NCBI GenBank assembly: GCA_050018415.1
Contig: JBEKAB010000004.1
Coordinates: 116,262 to 180,261 of the forward strand
Length of the DNA: 64,000 nt
Source: UBA1161 sp002311745
GTDB lineage: Bacteria > Planctomycetota > Phycisphaerae > Tepidisphaerales > Tepidisphaeraceae
Direction: 5' to 3'
Shown: positions 32,239 through 39,759 of the stretch, piece after piece
Layout of the letters: every line of letters starts with the position of its first letter
How positions within the stretch are numbered: position 1 is the first letter of the stretch
Notes under the pieces: model-generated
What the model was told of the DNA's origin: nothing
The model's database searches: none
The model's input: only the letters and a program-made list of their open reading frames with translations
Translations under genes and position numbers: made by a program

Positions 32239-35200
32239 TCATGTTGAGGCAAGAACCTTGGCGGCGTTGTCCATTTCCGCCTCGTCATCCAGCCCGCGTG
32301 GCGGCACGCCATGGCCAGGCTTGCCGGCATAGACCAGCCAATAGACCGTCGGGATCACAAACAGGGTGAACAGGGTCGATGCGAACAGGCCGAAGATCAG
32401 CGTCCAGGCCAGCCCGGAAAAGATCGGATCGATGATGATCGGGATGGCCGAGAGCATCGCCGCGCCGGCCGTCAGCAGGATGGGCCGCAGGCGAACGGCG
32501 CAGCTCTCGATGATGGCATCGACCAAACCCCGACCGCGAGCCAGCGACAGGTGGATGAAATCCACCACGATGATCGAGTTGCGGGTCACAATCCCAGCCA
32601 GGGCGATCATTCCGATCATGCCGGTGGCCGTGAAATAGATGGGATCAACGTATCCACCGACTTGGGCCCCGGCCACTTTGTTCAGCAGCCAAAAGCCGGG
32701 CATGACGCCCAGCACCGTGAGCGGGATCGCCAGCATCACCACCACGGGGATGACGAACGACTTGGTCTGGGCCAAGAGCAGGACGTAAATGCCGAGCAGC
32801 GCGGCTGCAAACGCCAACCCCAGGTCGCGGAAAACGTCGAGGGTGATCTTCCACTCGCCCTCACCGGCGAAGTTGAGGGCGATGCCATCCGGCACGTGCC
32901 AGGCGATGCCGCTGCCATTGGAGAAGAAGGTGCGGCGAGCGGGCGGGCGCGGCGAAGCATCCTGCACCCATCCGCCGGCGCCGGCCATCTTGGGCCTAGC
33001 ACCCGCGGGCAGCGCCGCTGACTGGGCACGATCCGCCTGGACGTCGACCACGGCATCGGCCGGCGGGCGTCCGGCGGTCTCCGCAAACACGTACGCGACC
33101 CGATGCAGGTTTTTGTGATAGATGGTTTGATCGACCGTCGTCTCTTGCCAATGGCCGATTTCCGCCAGCGGAACGAGTTGGCCGCCGGCGCCCATGACGC
33201 TCAGGCGAGCCAGATCGGCTGGACTGGAGCGCTGGTCGATCGGCAGGCGCAGCTCGATGAGCAGGGGATTGCGCTCATCGGGGGCGTGAACGGTTCCGGC
33301 ATCCCCGCCGCCCAGGGCGATCTGCAGCGTCGTTGCCACCTGCTCGGTGGTGATGCCGTTGATGGCGGCCTTTTCCTTGTCGGTGACGAACACCAGCTTG
33401 CGCTGGGGCGCATCCGCGACGTCGTCAAGATCGACGATGCCCGGCTCCATCGCCAAGCGTTGCCGCACGATGGAGGCCGCTTGCAGCAGATCGCCGTAGC
33501 TGTTGTCGGGTTTGCCGTAGACTTCCGCGACGAGCGTGGCGATCACGGGCGGGCCGGGCGGCGTCTCGACCAGTTTCATCTTCACCCCGTGCCGCGACGC
33601 GATCGCAGCCAAGTCGTTTCTCGTACGCAGACCGATGGCATGGCTTTGCTGCCAGCGCTGTTTCTTTCCGGCGAGGTTGATCAGGATCTGCGCCACGTTG
33701 TCGCCGCGGCGAAGATAGTAGTGCCGCACCAGAGCGTTGAAGTCCATGGGAGCGGCCACGCCGACGTAGGAGGTGAAGTCGGCCACTTCGGGTACGCGGC
33801 CCAGATAGGCTTCAAACTCCCGGACGGCGGCGTCGGCACGCTCCAGCGTCGTCCCGCGGTCAAAATCCAGCACCAGGGCCAGTTCGTTCTTGTTGTCGAA
33901 GGGGAGCATTTTCAGGGGGACGCTGCGCGTGGCGGCCAGGCTCATGGCCGCCGCCGTCAAGCCGCCGATGATCAGCAGGAACAGCCAGGCCCGCGTGCGC
34001 GAGCGCATCAGCGGGGCCATCAGCGGGAAAAACACGCGGTAAAGCCGCGTCTGCTTAACGGCCTGCATGTCGTGGGGGTCTTCGTGGCCGCCGGCGGACG
34101 AGCCGGCGGAATACTTCTTCTTCAGCATGTGATACGCCAGCCACGGCGTGATGGTGAACGCCACAACCATCGACATCAGCATGGCCACCGGCACGTTCAG
34201 CGCCATGGGCCGCATGTACGGCCCCATCATGCCGGTGATGAAGAACATCGGCAGAAACGACACGATGACGGCCAGCGTCGCCGTGATCAGCGGGGGGCGG
34301 ATTTCGCTGACGGCGTCGATCACGATCCGCCGGGTGGCGCGCCGGCGCAGCGAAAAGTGCCGCGAGATGTTCTCAACGTCCACGATCGGATCATCCACCA
34401 AGAGGCCCAGCGACAGAATCAGGGCAAAAAGCGTCACGCGGTTGATGGTGAAGCCCAGGATGAGATTGACGGCCAAGGTCAACCCGAACACCACCGGAAC
34501 GGCGACGGCCACGATGAGCGACTCCCGCCAGCCCAGTCCGATGGTCAGTAGGGCGATGACGATCAAAATGGCGACGCCCAGGCCATTGACCAAATCGTTG
34601 ACCTTCTCGTCGGCCGTCAGGCCGTAGTTGCGCGAAACGATCATCTGGACGTCGCCGGGAACGACGGTCTTTTTCAATTCCTCGGCCCGCCTGAGCACGT
34701 CGTTGGCCACCCAGACGGCGTTGGAGCCCTTCTTCTTGGCGATCGCGATGGTGACGGCCGGTTCGGCGCCGGAGGTGCTCGCGGCATCGATCTCGCCGAT
34801 GGCGGCTTGGCCGACCAGGGTGGCGGTGAAATGCTCCGTGCGGGTGAATCCGCGGGCCGGCCCCCAGCCGTGACGGACGTAATTGGCAACCTCCTGGGCC
34901 CCGTCGCGCACTTGGGCCACGTCCTTGAGAAAAACCGGCCGGCCGTCGAACGTGCTGATCACCAATTGCCGCAGCTCGTCGGCGCTGGCCAGCGACTTGC
35001 CGGCTTCCACGGTCAAAAGCTGGTCGTCGCGGCGAAACTGGCCCGCCGTCTCCTGAACGTCCGCCGCGGAAACGGCTCGCTGAATCTCCAGCGGCGAAAC
35101 GTGATACGCCTGCATCTGGCTGGAATCCAGATAAGCGGTCACCACGCGCGGTTGCCCGCCCACCACGTAGGCGCGCGACACGTTTTTTATCGCCGCCAGC

Positions 35201-35742
35201 CTCTGGCTCAGTTCCTCCCCGACTCTTCGCAGGGTCATTTGGTCGGCGCTGTTGCTGGCCAAAGTGAGCGTGACGATCGGCACATCATCGATCTCCACGG
35301 GCTTGACCACCCAGCCCGTCACGCCCGGCGGGACGATGTCAACGTTCTCGTCGATCTTCTTGTACAGCTTGACGAGGCTGCGCTCGCGGTCTTCCCCGAC
35401 GTAGTACCGCACGGTGATGATCGCCCGGTCGGGATAGGACATCGAGTAGACGTACTCCACGCCATCGATCTGATAGAGCAGCTTCTCCAACGGCGTGGTG
35501 ACCAGTTGCTCGACCTCGGCGGCAGAGTGACCGGGGAAGCTCACGTACACATCGGCCAGCGGCACGATAATCTGCGGGTCTTCCTCCCGGGGCGTCAGCC
35601 AAAGCGCCGCCGCTCCCAGCAGCGTCGCCAGCAGGATCAGCACCAGGGAGAGATTCGACTCCAGAAACACCTTGACGATGCGATTGGTGAAATGGTGTTC
35701 CGGGGCGGGGGGCTCGGCTGGATGGCCGGGATCGCAGCTCAT
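32239..35742 (-). CDS. RND family efflux transporter permease (AcrB/HAE1-like)
   Basis: The 1,167-residue inner-membrane pump has a first helix near residues 30-50 and a periplasmic porter (PREEDPQIIVPLADVYVSFP, the family-typical start). The TM4 motif GLLVDDPIVDVENISRH keeps the acidic proton-relay pair. A second repeat follows, with a helix bundle around FAAALLGIYVLLLAQTKSF and GIVTRNSIIVVDFIHL. It is longer than AcrB (about 1,050) because of Pro/Ala-rich insertions in the second porter region. It overlaps the adaptor gene by four bases; no outer-membrane channel gene is in the operon. The substrate is not readable, but the rhodanese and cytochrome bd neighbours suggest a reactive sulfur or redox-active toxicant. 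Confidence 0.93.
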   Translation of the reverse strand: MSCDPGHPAEPPAPEHHFTNRIVKVFLESNLSLVLILLATLLGAAALWLTPREEDPQIIVPLADVYVSFPGHSAAEVEQLVTTPLEKLLYQIDGVEYVYSMSYPDRAIITVRYYVGEDRERSLVKLYKKIDENVDIVPPGVTGWVVKPVEIDDVPIVTLTLASNSADQMTLRRVGEELSQRLAAIKNVSRAYVVGGQPRVVTAYLDSSQMQAYHVSPLEIQRAVSAADVQETAGQFRRDDQLLTVEAGKSLASADELRQLVISTFDGRPVFLKDVAQVRDGAQEVANYVRHGWGPARGFTRTEHFTATLVGQAAIGEIDAASTSGAEPAVTIAIAKKKGSNAVWVANDVLRRAEELKKTVVPGDVQMIVSRNYGLTADEKVNDLVNGLGVAILIVIALLTIGLGWRESLIVAVAVPVVFGLTLAVNLILGFTINRVTLFALILSLGLLVDDPIVDVENISRHFSLRRRATRRIVIDAVSEIRPPLITATLAVIVSFLPMFFITGMMGPYMRPMALNVPVAMLMSMVVAFTITPWLAYHMLKKKYSAGSSAGGHEDPHDMQAVKQTRLYRVFFPLMAPLMRSRTRAWLFLLIIGGLTAAAMSLAATRSVPLKMLPFDNKNELALVLDFDRGTTLERADAAVREFEAYLGRVPEVADFTSYVGVAAPMDFNALVRHYYLRRGDNVAQILINLAGKKQRWQQSHAIGLRTRNDLAAIASRHGVKMKLVETPPGPPVIATLVAEVYGKPDNSYGDLLQAASIVRQRLAMEPGIVDLDDVADAPQRKLVFVTDKEKAAINGITTEQVATTLQIALGGGDAGTVHAPDERNPLLIELRLPIDQRSSPADLARLSVMGAGGQLVPLAEIGHWQETTVDQTIYHKNLHRVAYVFAETAGRPPADAVVDVQADRAQSAALPAGARPKMAGAGGWVQDASPRPPARRTFFSNGSGIAWHVPDGIALNFAGEGEWKITLDVFRDLGLAFAAALLGIYVLLLAQTKSFVIPVVVMLAIPLTVLGVMPGFWLLNKVAGAQVGGYVDPIYFTATGMIGMIALAGIVTRNSIIVVDFIHLSLARGRGLVDAIIESCAVRLRPILLTAGAAMLSAIPIIIDPIFSGLAWTLIFGLFASTLFTLFVIPTVYWLVYAGKPGHGVPPRGLDDEAEMDNAAKVLAST

Positions 35743-36851
35743 GATGGTTCCCCCTGCGCCGATGAAGGTTGCAGCACGACTTTTTCTCCCGCCTTCAGCC
35801 CGGAGAGAACCTCGCGGTCATCGCCCAGCGTTTGTCCGGTCCGTATGGCCCGCCGGCACACCACCGGGCCTTCGACCACGTCCACCAGTTCCAGTTGTCC
35901 AACGCGCCGGATGGCCGAGGCGGGAATGACCAGCACGTCCTGGTCCTGAAGCGGAATGATGATGCGGCCGAACATGCCGGTGTAGAGTCCCGGTGGACAG
36001 GGCCCGGTCACTTTGACCTGGAAGGTCCGGCTTGCGGACTGGGCATCGGGCACCATCTCGCTGACCTGCCCGGTGCACTGCCTGTCCATGGCGTCCAGCC
36101 GCACGCCGATTTCCTGCCCCACCTTCAGTCGCCGCGCCAGCGACTCGCGCACGCTGGCGACCAATTGCATGCGATGCGGATCGTAGACGGTTACCAGGGG
36201 CTGTCCCGGCGTCACCATGTCGCCGACGTCCACTTTCTTGTCCACCACGATTCCATCCATCGGCGAGGCAATCGTGGCGTAGGCCAAGACGGCCTGCTCC
36301 TCGGCCACGGCCTGTTGGGCACGCGCCAGATTCGCTTCGGTCGTCTTTAATGCGGTCGCGGCCTTGTCGTATTCCGTTTGCGAAATCGCTTTCGCTTTCA
36401 CCAGCGGTTCCAGCCGGTGCTCGTCGATGACGGCCTGATCGTATTCCGCCTTGGCCGAATCCGACGCCGCTTTGGCCTGCTGCAAACGCGCCGCAAGGTC
36501 CGTGTCGTCGAGGCGGACCAGCACGTCACCCTGCTGGACCGACTGCCCAGCCTTCAGATTGATCCCCACGACGCGGGACAGGATACGCGATGCGATGGTC
36601 GTCTCGTGCATGGCCTGAATCGTGCCCACCGCCGACTCTGTGACGGGAATGCGCACGAGCCGCGCCTCCACGGTTTGCGCCGATGGAACAAGATGGTCGG
36701 AATGCAGCGCCTCGGCGGTGGGGGAGATTTTCCGATTGAATCGACCCGCCAGCCAAAGCATCAGAACCGTCACCAGTGCCACGAATACGGCCGCCACCGC
36801 CAGTTGCCGAAGCGCGCCAATCCTGGAGAACATCGCCTTGAGCCGATTCAT
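35739..36851 (-). CDS. RND periplasmic adaptor subunit (membrane fusion protein)
   Basis: The 370-residue HlyD/AcrA-type protein has an N-terminal anchor helix (LAVAAVFVALVTVLMLWLAG) and a split lipoyl domain (SRVVGINLKAGQSVQQGDVL and TIASPMDGIVVDKKVDVGDM). A helical hairpin (ARLQQAKAASDSAKAEYDQA onward) and beta-barrel/membrane-proximal domains (GLYTGMFGRIIIPLQ, VLSGLKAGEKVVLQP) follow. It links the pump to an outer-membrane channel. It follows the DUF2892 gene by 39 bases and overlaps the pump gene. Confidence 0.94.
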   Translation of the reverse strand: MNRLKAMFSRIGALRQLAVAAVFVALVTVLMLWLAGRFNRKISPTAEALHSDHLVPSAQTVEARLVRIPVTESAVGTIQAMHETTIASRILSRVVGINLKAGQSVQQGDVLVRLDDTDLAARLQQAKAASDSAKAEYDQAVIDEHRLEPLVKAKAISQTEYDKAATALKTTEANLARAQQAVAEEQAVLAYATIASPMDGIVVDKKVDVGDMVTPGQPLVTVYDPHRMQLVASVRESLARRLKVGQEIGVRLDAMDRQCTGQVSEMVPDAQSASRTFQVKVTGPCPPGLYTGMFGRIIIPLQDQDVLVIPASAIRRVGQLELVDVVEGPVVCRRAIRTGQTLGDDREVLSGLKAGEKVVLQPSSAQGEPS

Positions 36852-36890
36852 GCCCGTACCCTCACAAAGACCCTGCCTCTGAAGTGCACC

Positions 36891-37112
36891 TCAACCATTG
36901 GCATCCACTCGGCTTTGGCAGCTACCGTCCTTGAGGCCGAGTTTGGCAAAAATGGTCTCGGACAAGCAGAAGCCGGTCAATCCGGACTGCAAAAGGTTGA
37001 CGCCGACGAACGCGCTCAGCAGCAGCCACCAGGGGCTGACCCAATGGCCCAGGGCCAGACCCAGAAGATTGAGGGAACCGGCCAGGACGTGCACCGCGCT
37101 TTGCCGCGACAT
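36891..37112 (-). CDS. DUF2892 family small membrane protein
   Basis: The 73-residue product reads AVHVLAGSLNLLGLALGHWV, SPWWLLLSAFVGVNLLQSGL and TGFCLSETIFAKLGLK. This is the two-helix DUF2892 pattern often encoded with rhodaneses and ArsR-type regulators. The conserved Cys after the second helix is kept. The ATG at 37112 has GGAGG just upstream, so longer frames are rejected. It is the first gene of the operon, directly behind the divergent promoter. Confidence 0.88.
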   Translation of the reverse strand: MSRQSAVHVLAGSLNLLGLALGHWVSPWWLLLSAFVGVNLLQSGLTGFCLSETIFAKLGLKDGSCQSRVDANG

Positions 37113-37132
37113 ACGAGCCTCCGAAAAAAGGG

Positions 37133-37183
37133 TTGACAAACTATCATCGACATCATAATATTACGATATAGGAATTTAGTCAA
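37133..37183. promoter_or_regulatory. Overlapping divergent sigma70-type promoters with shared palindromic operator
   Basis: On the plus strand, TTGACA (37133-37138), 17 bases, TAATAT (37156-37161) leads to the ArsR gene. On the minus strand, TTGACT (complement of 37178-37183), 17 bases, TATTAT (complement of 37155-37160) leads to the efflux/oxidase operon. Both -10 boxes sit inside the near-palindrome ATCATAATATTACGAT (37152-37167), the kind of AT-rich dyad ArsR repressors bind. One bound dimer would shut both directions. Confidence 0.75.
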
Positions 37184-37195
37184 GAGGATTTTGTC

Positions 37196-37561
37196 ATGGT
37201 CAAACCCGTCCCCAAGGCCAATGCAGCGGCGGACTTTGAGGTCCCGGCCCGGCTGTTTGCCGTCTTATCGGACCCCACCCGCCTGGCGATCCTCTTTTTG
37301 CTCCAGCAACAGCCACGCCACGTCTCGGATATCGTCCAGCACAGCGGGTTGAAGCAGCCCAACGTCTCCAAGCACCTGGCGATGATGTACGACGCCGGGC
37401 TGCTGGCGCGGCAGCGCGACGGCAACCAAATCCGCTATTCCATCCGCGAGCCGCTGGTCTTCGAATTATGTGATCTGGTTTGCTGCAAGCTGAGGAAGGA
37501 TGCCGAGTTCCAGGTGACGCGGCTGCGTCAGATGTTTGGCAACGAGCGCAAACGCGGATAA
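37196..37561 (+). CDS. ArsR/SmtB family transcriptional repressor
   Basis: The 121-residue winged-helix protein has LFAVLSDPTRLAILFLLQQQ, the recognition helix region SDIVQHSGLKQPNVSKHLAM, and the wing LLARQRDGNQIRYSI. The ELCVC metal box of ArsR/CadC is absent from helix 3. Instead three cysteines cluster in the C-terminal helix (LCDLVCCKLR: C92, C96, C97). Thiol-based ArsR sensors of sulfane sulfur such as BigR and SqrR use two distant Cys, so the sensing chemistry here is open. It is divergent from the DUF2892-RND-rhodanese-cydAB operon and probably represses both. Confidence 0.92.
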   Translation: MVKPVPKANAAADFEVPARLFAVLSDPTRLAILFLLQQQPRHVSDIVQHSGLKQPNVSKHLAMMYDAGLLARQRDGNQIRYSIREPLVFELCDLVCCKLRKDAEFQVTRLRQMFGNERKRG

Positions 37562-37579
37562 GGCCAACATTGCCGGATG

Positions 37580-37856
37580 AGAGCGGCTCTCCTTTTCTTG
37601 TAGCCTCTGCGTTGCGTCCAAACGGGTCGGGCGCTAGGAAGAGCGACGAGGCGGGTCAAGTATCACGACCCTCCGAGGAGCGATGACGCCGCGAACGACC
37701 CGTTTGGACGCAACCCGAAGGGTCGTCGCCATTTGCGGCCCATGCGTCGTTACTCCTCCTCGCCGTATCGTTCTGCCAGATACGCCTCGTCGTCGTGCCT
37801 AGCCTGTGCCGCAAATGGCGGCGACGCAGACGCTACAAGAAAAGGAGAACCGCTCT
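37580..37856. repeat. Structured inverted-repeat element folding as a three-way junction
   Basis: The outer arms 37580-37612 and 37824-37856 are inverted repeats matching at 31 of 33 positions. Inside, 37612-37629 pairs perfectly with 37696-37713 (core GCGTCCAAACGGGTCG), and 37727-37739 pairs perfectly with 37808-37820 (CGCCATTTGCGGC). The two inner loops are themselves inverted copies of each other (shared GCGTC, CTCCTC, CGCCTCGTCG, CCTAGC). No protein is encoded. It could be a MITE-like mobile element, a structured RNA, or a large terminator after arsR. Confidence 0.8.
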
Positions 37857-37956
37857 AGCCCGCGGCCGGCGTCTGTTTTCAGAATCACATTTGCTCGCTC
37901 GCCGGCACATGTCCCTTTATACTGTGCGACCTCAAGGTCATTAACGGAAGACTCTT

Positions 37957-39606
37957 ATGAATCACCCATTCAAGGCTTATTGTCTGCTCTTGCTCGCATC
38001 GGTTTTGGGAGGCTGCCAGGCCGCGACGGATCTCTACAGCGTTCGCACTTTCGGCGCCAAGGGGGATGGTACGACGTTGGATACGCCCGCGGTCAACAAG
38101 GCGATCGAAGCCGCCTCGGCCAGCGGCGGCGGCACGGTCTACTTCCCCGCCGGAAATTACCTCTGTTATTCCATTCACCTGAAGAGCAACACCACGCTGT
38201 ACATCGAGCAGGGTGCGACGATCCTGGCCGCGGGGACCGAGACGCAGGGCGACTACGATCCGCCGGAGCCTTGCCCATGGGACAAGTACCAGGATTTTGG
38301 CCACAGCCATTGGCACAACAGTCTGATGTGGGGCGAGGATTTGCAGAACGTCTCGATCCTGGGTCCGGGGTTGATCTCCGGCAAAGGGCTGAGCCACGGC
38401 ACCAACATGCATCCCGAGCGAAAGTTCTTGCCCTATGGCCTGAACCAGGACGCGGCCATCGACGCCACCACCAAGCCGTCGCCTGAGCCCACGTACCCCG
38501 ATCCAAGGGACGCCGTGGCCGCCGGCATCGGCAACAAGGCCATCGCCCTGAAAAATTGCCGCAACGTCACCTTCCGCGACTTTTCCATTTTGAAAGGCGG
38601 GCATTTTGCCATCCTGGCCACGGCCGTCGACAACTTCACCATCGACAATGTGAAGATCGACACCGATCGCGACGGCATCGACATCGACGCCTGCCGCAAC
38701 GTCCGCGTCTCCAATTGCAGCATTAATTCCCCCTGGGATGACGGGCTTTGCCTCAAAAGCAGCTACGGCCTGGGCTACGCCCGCTCCACCGAAAACGTCA
38801 CCATCACCAACTGCTTCGTCACCGGCGGCTACGAGCTGGGCACGATGCTGGACGGCACCTACAAGCGCATCGGCGTCGATTACAGCCCCGACCGCCACGC
38901 CGCTCGCACCGGACGCATCAAATTCGGCACCGAATCCAACGGCGGTTTCAAAAACATCGCCATCTCCAACTGCGTCATTGATTACTGTTGCGGATTGGCC
39001 CTGGAGAGCGTCGACGGAGCCATCATCGAGGACGTGACCATCTCCAATCTGACCATGCGCGACGTGGTCAATGCGCCGATCTTCATCCGTCTGGGGGCGC
39101 GTCTGCGCGGGCCGCCGGAGTCGACCACCGTCGGCGCCATCCGCCGCGTCAACATCAGCGACGTCATCATCGTCAACTCCGCCGCCCGTTTTGCCGGGTT
39201 GATCAGCGGAATCGCCGGCCATGACATCGAGGACGTGCGGATCAACAACGTGCGGATCGTGTATCCCGGCGGCGGCACGTTGAAGCATGCCGCCACCAGG
39301 CCCGAGGAACAGACCAAAGAATACCCCGAGCCCAACCGTTTCCGCGGCATGCCCGCCTACGGCTTCTTCATCCGATACGTCGATGGCATTGAGTTCAACA
39401 ACGTCGCTCTCAGTTACGAGAAGCAGGACATGCGCCCGCCGTTCGTGCTCAATGACGTTAAGAACGCCGAGTTCTTCCACGTCAAGGCCGACCACGCCCC
39501 AGGCAGGCCCAATTTCATTTTGGACAACGTTCAGAATTTCAGCACGTTCCAGTACCTGGGACTACCCGACACCAAGCTGGAGAACGTGCAACACGAAAAG
39601 TTCTGA
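37957..39606 (+). CDS. GH28 family polygalacturonase-like glycoside hydrolase, lipoprotein
   Basis: The 549-residue protein has a lipoprotein signal (LLLLASVLGGCQ), then the pectate-lyase-3/GH28 beta-helix start YSVRTFGAKGDGTTLDTPAV. Catalytic motifs appear in order: DTDRDGIDIDACRNV, SPWDDGLCLKSS, and GRIKFGTESNGGFKNI in place of the usual G-H-G and R-I-K boxes. The rest is a right-handed helix. It degrades pectin-like polysaccharides outside the inner membrane. It stands alone behind the structured repeat element. Confidence 0.9.
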   Translation: MNHPFKAYCLLLLASVLGGCQAATDLYSVRTFGAKGDGTTLDTPAVNKAIEAASASGGGTVYFPAGNYLCYSIHLKSNTTLYIEQGATILAAGTETQGDYDPPEPCPWDKYQDFGHSHWHNSLMWGEDLQNVSILGPGLISGKGLSHGTNMHPERKFLPYGLNQDAAIDATTKPSPEPTYPDPRDAVAAGIGNKAIALKNCRNVTFRDFSILKGGHFAILATAVDNFTIDNVKIDTDRDGIDIDACRNVRVSNCSINSPWDDGLCLKSSYGLGYARSTENVTITNCFVTGGYELGTMLDGTYKRIGVDYSPDRHAARTGRIKFGTESNGGFKNIAISNCVIDYCCGLALESVDGAIIEDVTISNLTMRDVVNAPIFIRLGARLRGPPESTTVGAIRRVNISDVIIVNSAARFAGLISGIAGHDIEDVRINNVRIVYPGGGTLKHAATRPEEQTKEYPEPNRFRGMPAYGFFIRYVDGIEFNNVALSYEKQDMRPPFVLNDVKNAEFFHVKADHAPGRPNFILDNVQNFSTFQYLGLPDTKLENVQHEKF

Positions 39607-39759
39607 CGGCGCCGGTCGTCTTGAACAAGCGAAGCAATCGCGATTCGCCGCTATAATGCGTTCGTGGAGCAGCGGTGCGCCGCGGGGCTCATTCGCCCGC
39701 ATGGCCCCTTGCCGCCGTCCCGTTTATCCCTCACCGTGGCGCGCCAGCCGCGGCTTGCC

